Part shown: in pieces, positions 1-5,759 of the stretch | Position numbering within the stretch: position 1 is the stretch's first letter | Layout of the letters: each line of letters starts with the position of its first letter | NCBI GenBank assembly: GCA_937911935.1 | Contig: CALDQH010000012.1 | Location: 1-10,114, forward strand | DNA from: an uncultured Bacteroidales bacterium | GTDB taxonomy: Bacteria; Bacteroidota; Bacteroidia; Bacteroidales; Paludibacteraceae | Direction: 5' to 3' | Length of the DNA stretch: 10,114 nt | The notes under the pieces: model-generated | The model's database searches: none | What the model was told of the DNA's origin: nothing | Seen by the model: only the letters and a program-made list of their open reading frames with translations | Program-made: the position numbers and the translations under genes

Positions 1-118
1 CTGGGTGTTGGTTGTACACATCTTCGATAGTTTCTAACACTTCTTGTACAGCTTGAATGTACTCTGGTTCGTTGGGGAAGCGTTTTTTTAAGCTTTCCAC
101 TACATTTTTTGCGTTCAT
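1..118 (-). CDS. gdhA: NADP-type glutamate dehydrogenase, N-terminal fragment (gene runs off the left edge)
   Basis: Only the first 39 codons are inside the window, read leftwards from ATG at 118-116. The peptide begins MNAKNVVESLKKRFPNEPEY and continues to an IEDVYNQHP stretch. This matches my recollection of the N-terminal helical region of hexameric glutamate dehydrogenases of Bacteroides and relatives, which interconvert 2-oxoglutarate plus ammonia and glutamate in the cytoplasm and are a main route of nitrogen assimilation. The catalytic lysine and nucleotide-binding domain lie outside the window, so cofactor choice (NADP versus NAD) is inferred from the N-terminus only. The leader upstream contains an array of 8-base repeats (128-175), and a TATCTTTG -7 box lies at 214-207. 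Confidence 0.8.
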   Translation of the reverse strand, partial: MNAKNVVESLKKRFPNEPEYIQAVQEVLETIEDVYNQHP

Positions 119-127
119 AATTGTATG

Positions 128-175
128 TTTAGTTGTTTAATCGTTTAGTTGTTCAGTCGTTAAGTCGTTAAGTTG
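128..175. repeat. Octamer tandem array A (six degenerate 8-base units) in the gdhA leader
   Basis: Six consecutive 8-base units on the plus strand: TTTAGTTG, TTTAATCG, TTTAGTTG, TTCAGTCG, TTAAGTCG, TTAAGTTG. The period is exact with no indels. On the transcribed (minus) strand the array would lie in the 5' untranslated leader of gdhA, ending 9 bases before the ATG. The units resemble the reverse complement of the GACTAATC units found at 365-396 and 5686-5717. Confidence 0.75.
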
Positions 176-364
176 ACGAGAGATAAGCGACTTTTATAAC
201 AAGGTGCAAAGATAATATTTATCGCGGAAAGTTGAAATATGAAAGTAAAAAGTTTATAAAAAAAAACATATCACTGCTAAAATGTTAGAAAATATGACAT
301 TTTTACTACAAAATGAAAGATGTTGTGGTGTTTATTTGTTGATTTGTTTAGGGATTGTTTTGTT
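176..364. other. AT-rich intergenic DNA with no recognised gene
   Basis: Apart from the gdhA -7 box at 207-214, this stretch is AT-rich with short homopolymer A runs. I see no convincing open reading frame, RNA gene or strong hairpin in it. Confidence 0.5.
207..214 (-). promoter_or_regulatory. Probable -7 box of the gdhA promoter
   Basis: On the minus strand these bases read TATCTTTG, a perfect match to the Bacteroidota -7 consensus TAnnTTTG. No clear TTTG -33 element lies 19-20 bases upstream. Transcription would start near 200, giving a leader of about 80 bases that includes the 8-base repeat array. Confidence 0.5.
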
Positions 365-396
365 GACTAATCGGCTAATCGACTAATCGGTGAATC
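365..396. repeat. Octamer tandem array B (four 8-base units)
   Basis: Units GACTAATC, GGCTAATC, GACTAATC, GGTGAATC lie in exact 8-base register. The array sits immediately before the first 80-90 base hairpin unit. GACTAATC is identical to units in array C at 5702-5717. Confidence 0.75.
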
Positions 397-400
397 GAAA

Positions 401-744
401 AATTACTCGGGCTTTGCCCTCGTGATTTCTGGCGGCGGTTCGGCAATTAAAGTAAACTTTATTGCGCTCACCTTGCACAGAAATTACTCGATGCTTCGCA
501 TCTCATGAAGTTTGGCTGCGGCTCAGCATAGCCAAAATAAATTTTGACTCTGCATTCGCCTTGCACAAACTTTATTCAATGCTGCGCATTTCATGATTTT
601 GCTCACGCTCGGCAATGATTAAGCAAGCTTATCATTGCTCTCACTTACTCGCAAAAACTTTACTCAATGCTTTGCATTTCGTGAAGTTGCTCTCGCTCGG
701 CATAATCAAAGTAAACTTTGCTTCTGCTCTCACTTAATCGCAAC
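401..744. repeat. Four degenerate tandem copies of an 80-90 base double-hairpin unit
   Basis: The copies lie at about 401-480, 481-567, 568-654 and 655-744. Each begins with a variant of an A-rich ACTTTACTC motif, then a short stem: GGGC/GCCC (409-419), GATGC/GCATC (490-502), AATGC/GCATT (578-590) and AATGC/GCATT (666-678), all with a 3-base loop. A GCTCNCGCTCGGC-like segment follows in most copies. A second inverted repeat comes next: TAAAGT/ACTTTA (438-451), CAAAAT/ATTTTG (533-546), an 11-bp stem with one bulge (613-637), and CAAAGT/ACTTTG (707-720). Each copy ends in a variant of CTCACTTAATCGCAA. First-stem spacing is 81, 88 and 88 bases. Stem bases differ between copies but still pair, so structure appears to be kept. 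I believe related intergenic repeats occur in other Bacteroidales, but cannot verify that. No coding potential is seen. Confidence 0.8.
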
Positions 745-772
745 TTTCTCCTTTCTCATTTCTCCTTTCTCA
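745..772. repeat. Perfect 14-base tandem duplication upstream of valS
   Basis: TTTCTCCTTTCTCA occurs twice without a break (745-758 and 759-772). It forms a pyrimidine-only tract apart from its A bases and covers the place where a -33 promoter element for valS would be expected. Confidence 0.85.
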
Positions 773-782
773 TTTAATTTTG

Positions 783-790
783 TATCTTTG
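783..790 (+). promoter_or_regulatory. Probable -7 box of the valS promoter
   Basis: TATCTTTG matches the Bacteroidota consensus TAnnTTTG exactly. No TTTG -33 element is visible at the right distance; the 14-base tandem repeat occupies that position. Initiation would fall near 796-798, only a few bases before the ATG at 801. This favours the in-frame ATG at 819 as the working start. Confidence 0.6.
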
Positions 791-818
791 CGCTTTCTAA
801 ATGAATAAGCTAAACATT

Positions 819-3440
819 ATGGAACTAGCAAAAAACTATAATCCCGCCGAAATAGAGGCAAAATGGTATCAATATTGGTTAGATAACAAACTGTTTGCAT
901 CTAAACCTGATGCTCGCGAACCTTATACCATTGTAATCCCTCCACCTAATGTAACAGGTGTGTTGCACATGGGACACATGTTGAACAATACCATCCAAGA
1001 TATTTTGGTTCGTCGTGCTCGTATGATGGGTAAAAATGCTTGTTGGGTGCCTGGTACAGACCATGCTTCTATTGCAACCGAGGCTAAGGTAGTGGGTCGT
1101 TTAGCTGAACAAGGTATTTCTAAAAATGACCTTACCCGCGAAGAGTTTTTAAAACATGCGTGGGCGTGGACCGAAGAACACGGTGGTATCATCCTAAAAC
1201 AGTTGCGTAAGTTAGGTGCCTCGTGCGATTGGGATAGAACTGCCTTTACCATGGACGATTTGCGTTCTAAAAGCGTTATTAAAGTTTTTTGCGACCTATA
1301 TAATAAAGGTCTAATTTACCGTGGTGTTCGTATGGTAAACTGGGATCCTAAAGCATTAACCGCTTTATCGGACGAAGAAGTAATTTATCAAGAACAAACG
1401 GGTAAATTGTATTACTTGCGTTATCGCATCGAAGGTGAGGATGGTTATGCTGTTGTTGCAACCACTCGTCCCGAAACCATCATGGGCGATACCGCTATGT
1501 GTATCAACCCCAACGACCCCAAAAATCAACACTTAAAAGGTAAAAAAGTAATCGTGCCTTTGGTAAATAGGGTAATTCCTGTTATCGAAGACGAATATGT
1601 TGATATCGAGTTTGGTACAGGTTGTTTAAAAGTAACTCCTGCCCACGACGTAAACGACTACATGTTGGGCGAAAAATACGGCTTAGAAACCATCGATATA
1701 TTTAACGATAACGGTACTATTAGCGAAGCTGCTGGTTTGTACGTAGGTATGGATCGTTTTGATGTGCGCAAGCAAATTGAAATAGACTTGGCAGAAGCTG
1801 GTTTGTTAGAAAAAGTAGAGGCTTATACCAATAAAGTAGGTTGTTCGGAACGTACCAAAGTGCCCATCGAACCTAAATTGTCGATGCAATGGTTCTTGAA
1901 AATGGAACATTTGGCTCAAATTGCGTTAGAGCCCGTTATGAACGATGATATTAAGTTCTATCCTACCAAGTACAAAAATACCTATCGTCACTGGATGGAA
2001 AACATCAAAGACTGGTGTATCAGTCGTCAGTTGTGGTGGGGACATCGTATTCCTGCTTATTTCCTACCTCAAGGCGGTTTTGTTGTAGCTGAAACAGCAG
2101 AAGAAGCTTTGCAAAAAGCCATCGAAAAAACAGGTAACGCAGCTCTAACACTTGCTGATTTACGTCAAGATAGCGACTGCTTGGATACCTGGTTCTCGTC
2201 GTGGTTGTGGCCTATTTCGTTGTTCGATGGTATCAATAATCCCGGTAACGAAGAAATTAACTATTATTATCCAACTGCCGATCTTGTTACGGGCCCAGAT
2301 ATTATTTTCTTCTGGGTGGCACGTATGATTATGGCGGGATACGAATACCAAGGTACTATGCCTTATAAAAATGTATATTTTACAGGCATCGTTCGCGATA
2401 AGTTGGGCAGAAAAATGAGTAAATCGTTGGGTAACTCGCCCGATCCATTGGATTTGATTGAACGTTTTGGTGCTGACGGCGTGCGTATGGGTATGATGTT
2501 GGCAGCTCCTGCTGGTAATGATATTTTGTTTGATGAATCGCTTTGCGAACAAGGTCGTAACTTTAATAATAAGATTTGGAATGCATTCCGTCTTGTAAAG
2601 GGTTGGCAAGTAGATGCTACTATCGAACAACCCGAATCGGCTCGTTTGGCAGTAGCATGGTTTGAATCAAAACTGGCTGAAACCGTTGCCGAAATTGACG
2701 ATTTGTTTACCAAATATCGTTTGTCGGAAGCCTTGATGGCGGTTTATAAACTATTCTGGGATGAATTCTCGGCTTGGTACTTAGAAATGGTAAAACCAGA
2801 ATACATGAAAGCCATAGATGCAGCTACCTACGAGGCAACCGTATCGTACTTTGATGCGTTGTTGCGTTTGTTGCATCCATTTATGCCATTTATTACCGAA
2901 GAATTGTGGCAAGCATTAACCGATCGCAAAGAAGGCGAAAGCGTTATGGTGGCTCAAATGCCTGCATTCGCAGCGGTTGATACCGATTTGTTGGCTAAAT
3001 TTGAAAAGACCAAAGAAGTGGTGTCGGGTATTCGTACCATCCGCTTGCAAAAGAATATTCCGAACAAGGATGCGCTTAACTTGCAAATTGTAGGTGCGCA
3101 CGACAGTAGTTTGGATGCACTTGTTGTAAAAATGGCAAACCTATCGTCGATAGAAAAAGCAGAAGCAAAAGATGCTACCGCTATTGGTTTCTTGGTTGGT
3201 GCGGTAGAATACGCTGTTAAAATGGAAGGACGTATTAATGTTGAAGAAGAAATCGCTAAAATGCAAAAAGAGATTGAATATTTGCAAGGTTTCTTGAAAG
3301 GTGTTAATGCAAAACTTTCTAACGAACGTTTTGTTGCCAATGCAAAACCAGAAATTGTAGAAAACGAACGCAAGAAAAAAGCAGACGCAGAAGGTAAAAT
3401 TGCGGTTTTAGAGGAGTCGATTGCCGCTTTGCGCTCGTAA
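819..3440 (+). CDS. valS: Valyl-tRNA synthetase
   Basis: Class I aminoacyl-tRNA synthetase that charges tRNA-Val with valine in the cytoplasm and hydrolyses mischarged threonyl-tRNA-Val. Numbering is from ATG 819 (873 residues). The HIGH-type motif HMGH is at 50-53 after a PPPNVTG lead-in. The inserted CP1 editing domain follows, with a TTRPETIMGD motif. LDTWFSSWLWP precedes KMSKS at 532-536. A helical anticodon-binding domain and a charged C-terminal coiled coil of about 65 residues (from about 805) complete the protein, as is typical for ValS. An in-frame ATG at 801 would add six residues, but the promoter -7 box at 783-790 leaves almost no leader for it, and Bacteroides relatives as I recall them begin with MELA. 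The gene is intact. It is followed after about 95 bases by a tRNA-Val gene, its own substrate. Confidence 0.98.
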   Translation: MELAKNYNPAEIEAKWYQYWLDNKLFASKPDAREPYTIVIPPPNVTGVLHMGHMLNNTIQDILVRRARMMGKNACWVPGTDHASIATEAKVVGRLAEQGISKNDLTREEFLKHAWAWTEEHGGIILKQLRKLGASCDWDRTAFTMDDLRSKSVIKVFCDLYNKGLIYRGVRMVNWDPKALTALSDEEVIYQEQTGKLYYLRYRIEGEDGYAVVATTRPETIMGDTAMCINPNDPKNQHLKGKKVIVPLVNRVIPVIEDEYVDIEFGTGCLKVTPAHDVNDYMLGEKYGLETIDIFNDNGTISEAAGLYVGMDRFDVRKQIEIDLAEAGLLEKVEAYTNKVGCSERTKVPIEPKLSMQWFLKMEHLAQIALEPVMNDDIKFYPTKYKNTYRHWMENIKDWCISRQLWWGHRIPAYFLPQGGFVVAETAEEALQKAIEKTGNAALTLADLRQDSDCLDTWFSSWLWPISLFDGINNPGNEEINYYYPTADLVTGPDIIFFWVARMIMAGYEYQGTMPYKNVYFTGIVRDKLGRKMSKSLGNSPDPLDLIERFGADGVRMGMMLAAPAGNDILFDESLCEQGRNFNNKIWNAFRLVKGWQVDATIEQPESARLAVAWFESKLAETVAEIDDLFTKYRLSEALMAVYKLFWDEFSAWYLEMVKPEYMKAIDAATYEATVSYFDALLRLLHPFMPFITEELWQALTDRKEGESVMVAQMPAFAAVDTDLLAKFEKTKEVVSGIRTIRLQKNIPNKDALNLQIVGAHDSSLDALVVKMANLSSIEKAEAKDATAIGFLVGAVEYAVKMEGRINVEEEIAKMQKEIEYLQGFLKGVNAKLSNERFVANAKPEIVENERKKKADAEGKIAVLEESIAALRS

Positions 3441-3456
3441 AACAAAAAAAAATAGC

Positions 3457-3478
3457 AGAATTTTGAAAAATTCTTTCT
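3457..3478 (+). terminator. Possible weak terminator after valS
   Basis: AGAATTTT and AAAATTCT can pair around a very short loop (3457-3474), followed by TTCT-rich sequence. The stem is AT-rich and the U tract poor, so this is a tentative call. Transcripts might instead read through into the tRNA gene. Confidence 0.3.
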
Positions 3479-3484
3479 AAAAAT

Positions 3485-3515
3485 TTTGCAGGTTTCAAAA
3501 ATTGCCGTATCTTTG
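3485..3515 (+). promoter_or_regulatory. Promoter of the tRNA-Val gene
   Basis: TTTG at 3485-3488 and TATCTTTG at 3508-3515 are separated by 19 bases. This is one of the best matches in the window to the Bacteroidota -33/-7 consensus. Initiation would be near 3522, about 13 bases before the mature tRNA 5' end, so the tRNA can be transcribed independently of valS. Confidence 0.75.
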
Positions 3516-3534
3516 CATCGCAATTGAGAAACAA

Positions 3535-3609
3535 GGGCGATTAGCTCAGCTGGTTCAGAGCATCTGCCTTACAAGCAGAGGGTCGGCGGTTCGAATCCGT
3601 CATCGCCCA
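3535..3609 (+). tRNA. tRNA-Val, anticodon UAC
   Basis: A complete cloverleaf of 75 bases. Acceptor stem GGGCGAT (3535-3541) pairs with ATCGCCC (3602-3608), with discriminator A at 3609. The D arm contains AGCTCAGCTGGTTCAGAGC. The anticodon stem TCTGC/GCAGA encloses the loop CTTACAA, so the anticodon is TAC and reads GUA and other valine codons. The T arm has GGTTCGAATCC. CCA is not encoded (the next bases are CAA), so it must be added after transcription. The gene stands alone with its own promoter and terminator, directly after valS. Confidence 0.97.
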
Positions 3610-3610
3610 C

Positions 3611-3647
3611 AAAAGAGGACTTACAAGATGTGAGTCCTCTTTTTTTA
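3611..3647 (+). terminator. Rho-independent terminator after tRNA-Val
   Basis: A 13-bp stem, AAGAGGACTTACA pairing with TGTGAGTCCTCTT through one G-U pair, closes a 3-base loop and runs into a tract of seven T. A-runs on the left extend the stem into the T tract. It begins two bases after the tRNA 3' end. Confidence 0.9.
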
Positions 3648-3680
3648 TGCATTTTTCTAAACCTTACAGAGATTAAATAC

Positions 3681-3688
3681 TACCTTTG
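3681..3688 (+). promoter_or_regulatory. Probable -7 box of the Nudix gene promoter
   Basis: TACCTTTG fits TAnnTTTG and lies about 28 bases upstream of the ATG at 3716. I see no clear TTTG -33 element at 19-20 bases. Confidence 0.5.
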
Positions 3689-3715
3689 TGAGGGGAACGA
3701 AATCCAATAAATACC

Positions 3716-4210
3716 ATGAAACATTGTACCGTATGTGGCGCAGCACTCCAGATGCGCTTTTTGCAAGACGAAGGCAAAGAAATTCCTTTTTGCCCTGTGT
3801 GTAACGACTACCGCTTTGAAATGTTTAACGTAGCGGTTTGCGTAGCTATATTTACACCTAAGCGCGATAAGGTAATGATGATGCGTCAATACGGACGACA
3901 GATGTACAACTTTTTGGGTGGTTATGTAAACAAAGGCGAAAATGCCGAAGAAGCGTTGGTTCGCGAGATGAAAGAGGAAATGGGGATGACTCCTTTGTGC
4001 TATGAGCCTTTGTTCTCGATGTATTATGCGCCCTCTAATACGCTGATGTTGGCGTTTTATGCCGAAGTGTCCGATGAAAATTTATCGGGTATAAATAAAG
4101 ACGAAGTGGATGATGCTAAGTGGTTTGCCTACACCGAAGCGCAACAGGCGGTAATAAAAGGTGCTGTAGCCGAAAGGTTATTGCAAGAGGTGAAAAATAG
4201 GTTTAAATAA
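3716..4210 (+). CDS. Zinc-ribbon Nudix hydrolase (NADH pyrophosphatase-like)
   Basis: A 164-residue cytoplasmic protein of the Nudix family, enzymes that cleave nucleoside diphosphates linked to another group using Mg2+. The N-terminus is a zinc ribbon with cysteine pairs C4-x2-C7 and C26-x2-C29. The Nudix box is complete and matches GX5EX7REUXEEXGU exactly (G69, E75, R83, E84, E87, E88, G90). Zinc ribbon followed by Nudix box is the order seen in NudC-type NAD(H) pyrophosphatases. Residues 101-114 (around YYAPSN and LMLAF) sit where NudC carries its SQPWPFPxS motif but match it only weakly. At 164 residues it lacks the N-terminal domain of full NudC (about 257 residues in E. coli). The substrate is therefore uncertain: NAD(H), a nucleotide sugar, or a capped RNA end are all possible. 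It appears monocistronic. Confidence 0.9.
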   Translation: MKHCTVCGAALQMRFLQDEGKEIPFCPVCNDYRFEMFNVAVCVAIFTPKRDKVMMMRQYGRQMYNFLGGYVNKGENAEEALVREMKEEMGMTPLCYEPLFSMYYAPSNTLMLAFYAEVSDENLSGINKDEVDDAKWFAYTEAQQAVIKGAVAERLLQEVKNRFK

Positions 4211-4224
4211 AATATTTCCCACGA

Positions 4225-4257
4225 TTTTGGAATGTCTGTACAATATTGCTATTTTTG
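4225..4257 (+). promoter_or_regulatory. Promoter of the vapD two-gene unit
   Basis: TTTTG at 4225-4229 and TATTTTTG at 4250-4257 are 20 bases apart, a good -33/-7 pair. Initiation would be near 4264, giving a leader of about 43 bases that ends in the A-rich stretch before ATG 4307. Confidence 0.65.
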
Positions 4258-4306
4258 TAAAACATAATTCTATTAATTCTTTTTTCTAACAAAAAAACTA
4301 ATAAGT

Positions 4307-4537
4307 ATGAAACTGACTACATTTATCAAACAAAATCTGTTAGTTATGAGCACTAACTCTTTTCAAATTGGTTCTAAAGTGATGATTTCTCCCGAATTAA
4401 CAGGAGAAGAACAATGGATTGAAGGCATTGTAGATGACCTTGATAACAATCCTTTTAATGGTCTTGTTGTTTACGCCAAAGCCATTAAGAACCAAATTAT
4501 CTATTTTAACAGACAAGAATACTTTAAATTGGCTTGA
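4307..4537 (+). CDS. Small protein upstream of vapD, candidate antitoxin
   Basis: A 76-residue protein that I do not recognise as a named family. After a short N-terminal segment (1-18) the pattern IGSKVMISPELTG, EQWIEGIVDD, NPFNGLVVYAK, IIYFNRQEYFKL is rich in short beta strands. It has a glycine and basic residue opening like small SH3-like or KOW-like barrels; that fold is an inference. A second in-frame ATG at 4346 would give a 63-residue form starting MSTNSFQIG. The first ATG is preferred because of its A-rich leader. The stop at 4535-4537 is two bases before the vapD ATG, so the two are almost certainly co-transcribed and probably translationally coupled. The gene order (small ORF, then VapD) suggests the antitoxin half of a toxin-antitoxin pair. 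Confidence 0.75.
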   Translation: MKLTTFIKQNLLVMSTNSFQIGSKVMISPELTGEEQWIEGIVDDLDNNPFNGLVVYAKAIKNQIIYFNRQEYFKLA

Positions 4538-4539
4538 TT

Positions 4540-4824
4540 ATGTACGCAATAGCATTTGATATGGATATTGCCACCTTAAAAAAGACTTATGGAGAACCAT
4601 ATAACAATGCATATGCAGAAATCTCCAAAGTGATGAAAAAGGTTGGCTTTCATTGGACGCAAGGCAGTGTATCCCTGTCAGAAAAAGAAAAAGACGGATT
4701 GGGTTTGGTGTACGATGCGATGAGTACTCTACGAGAAATAGATTGGTTTAAAGCCTCTGTTAGAGATATTAGAGCATTTAAGGTAGAAGATTGGTCTGAC
4801 TTTACTCAAAGATTAAAGAAATAA
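4540..4824 (+). CDS. vapD: VapD-family endoribonuclease (putative toxin)
   Basis: A 94-residue protein that closely follows the VapD pattern, the same length as the Helicobacter pylori member as I recall it. VapD proteins have a Cas2-like ferredoxin fold and cleave RNA. In Haemophilus influenzae VapD acts as the toxin of a toxin-antitoxin pair with VapX. Visible landmarks are the opening strand MYAIAFDMD with the conserved aspartate D7, a GEPYNNAY helix start (18-25), the strand GFHWTQGSVSL (36-46), and the highly conserved end SVRDIRAFKVEDWSDFT (73-89). ATG 4540 is chosen over a TTG six bases upstream because family members begin MYA. It follows the small upstream ORF by two bases. No second nuclease, integrase or CRISPR repeat is nearby, so this is VapD rather than Cas2. 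Confidence 0.93.
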   Translation: MYAIAFDMDIATLKKTYGEPYNNAYAEISKVMKKVGFHWTQGSVSLSEKEKDGLGLVYDAMSTLREIDWFKASVRDIRAFKVEDWSDFTQRLKK

Positions 4825-4833
4825 TCCTCTTAT

Positions 4834-4883
4834 AACAAAGCAAACAACCCGCCAACTACACTTGGCGGGTTGTTTGCTTTGTT
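4834..4883. terminator. Strong bidirectional terminator between vapD and the ZIP transporter
   Basis: A perfect 22-bp inverted repeat (4834-4855 with 4862-4883) encloses the 6-base loop CTACAC. The core is GC-rich (ACCCGCC/GGCGGGT) and the outer part is A-rich on one side and T-rich on the other in both orientations. It lies between two genes that end facing each other, so it can serve both. Confidence 0.92.
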
Positions 4884-4891
4884 GCATAATA

Positions 4892-5644
4892 CTATATCAC
4901 CCCTTCTAAAAACACCAAACTCATAAAACCTGCCAATAGGGCGTAGGTGGCGGCTTTGTGGTAGCCGTGAGCGTGGGTTTCGGGTATCATCTCATCGCTA
5001 ATAACGTATAGCATGGCACCGCCAGCAAAGGCAAGCATAACGGGTAGCATTACGAGCGATATAGCACCTAATCCGTAACCAATCCATACTCCTACAATTT
5101 CTAATAAACCAATGGCCAACGATATAAAGAAGGTGCGCCAGCGGCTTACCCCTGCCAATAGTAGGGGAGAAATCACTACCATACCTTCTGGAATATTCTG
5201 CAAAGCCAAACCAAAGGTAACACTCCAAGCGGCATCGTTGGTGCTATTATTAAACCCTACACCGGCAGCAATGCCCTCGGGTAGCTTGTGGATGGCTATC
5301 GCTAATACAAAGAGCAATACTTTATTGATGTGTGCGTTGTTTGCATGTGTTTCGGCGTCTAGCCCCGTTAATTTGTGTAGGTGTGGGGTGATGTTGTCGA
5401 GCAAATTTAAGAACAAAGCCCCTCCTAAAACGCCTATGGCTACTTGCCACCAGCCTGCGCTACCAGCCATTTCGGTGGCGGGCAGAATAAGACCAATAAC
5501 CGATGCCGCCAACATAATGCCAGCACAAAATCCCATGATCATGTCGCTTACTTTGTGGCTGAAGCCTTTAAAAGTAAGTCCGATTAGTGAGCCTATGACC
5601 GATGCGCAACATAGCGCGATAGCCGAAATCCAAACTGATTGCAT
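4892..5644 (-). CDS. ZIP-family divalent metal transporter
   Basis: A 250-residue inner-membrane protein of the ZIP family (ZupT/GufA-like), which moves Zn2+, Fe2+ or similar ions into the cytoplasm. About eight hydrophobic segments are visible. The family's paired metal-site motifs are in membrane helices 4 and 5: HKLPEG at 119-124 and NIPEG at 150-154, with glutamate E182 in the next helix. A histidine-containing loop (HLHK, ETH, NAH; about 88-106) precedes helix 4, where ZIP proteins often have metal-binding histidines. SDEMIPETHAHG (216-227) is also typical of the group. ATG 5644 is the start; an upstream TTG at 5671 lies inside the -7 box and is unlikely. Metal preference cannot be read from sequence. 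The gene is divergent from the DsbD gene and convergent with vapD. Confidence 0.93.
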   Translation of the reverse strand: MQSVWISAIALCCASVIGSLIGLTFKGFSHKVSDMIMGFCAGIMLAASVIGLILPATEMAGSAGWWQVAIGVLGGALFLNLLDNITPHLHKLTGLDAETHANNAHINKVLLFVLAIAIHKLPEGIAAGVGFNNSTNDAAWSVTFGLALQNIPEGMVVISPLLLAGVSRWRTFFISLAIGLLEIVGVWIGYGLGAISLVMLPVMLAFAGGAMLYVISDEMIPETHAHGYHKAATYALLAGFMSLVFLEGVI

Positions 5645-5668
5645 AGTATTACAAGGTTGTATTTGATG

Positions 5669-5676
5669 CAAAAGTA
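5669..5676 (-). promoter_or_regulatory. Probable -7 box of the ZIP transporter promoter
   Basis: On the minus strand these bases read TACTTTTG, fitting TAnnTTTG. Initiation would be near 5662, about 18 bases before ATG 5644. Octamer array C lies where the -33 element should be, and no TTTG is evident there. Confidence 0.5.
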
Positions 5677-5685
5677 GTCAAAAAT

Positions 5686-5717
5686 GACGAATCGGTTCAT
5701 CGACTAATCGACTAATC
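5686..5717. repeat. Octamer tandem array C (four 8-base units) between divergent promoters
   Basis: Units GACGAATC, GGTTCATC, GACTAATC, GACTAATC are in exact 8-base register. The array fills the space between the -7 boxes of the ZIP gene (5669-5676) and the dsbD gene (5730-5737), overlapping where both -33 elements would sit. It shares the GACTAATC unit with array B. Confidence 0.75.
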
Positions 5718-5729
5718 GAAGTTTTTTTT

Positions 5730-5737
5730 TATTTTTG
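5730..5737 (+). promoter_or_regulatory. Probable -7 box of the dsbD promoter
   Basis: TATTTTTG fits TAnnTTTG, after a run of nine T. Initiation near 5744 would leave a leader of about 16 bases before ATG 5760. No TTTG is found at the -33 position, which falls in octamer array C. Confidence 0.55.
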
Positions 5738-5759
5738 TGCAAAGAAAGTAAAAAATCGT

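Noticed and set aside
365..396. Possible CRISPR array from repeated 8-base units
   Set aside because: Units are contiguous with no spacers and far shorter than CRISPR repeats.
401..800. T-box or amino-acid-sensing leader for valS
   Set aside because: No T-box sequence, specifier loop or antiterminator is visible, and the promoter lies only about 20-30 bases before the gene.
2954..3523. 189-codon open frame on the minus strand opposite the end of valS
   Set aside because: It lies antisense to the conserved C-terminal part of valS, has a low-complexity Ser/Phe/Ile-rich product and no recognisable domain.
4540..4824. Cas2 rather than VapD
   Set aside because: The folds are related, but the conserved end SVRDIRAF...DFT is VapD-specific and there is no cas1 or CRISPR nearby.
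5112..5666. 184-codon open frame on the plus strand opposite the ZIP transporter
   Set aside because: It mirrors a clear ZIP gene; the product is a proline/alanine-rich shadow without motifs.
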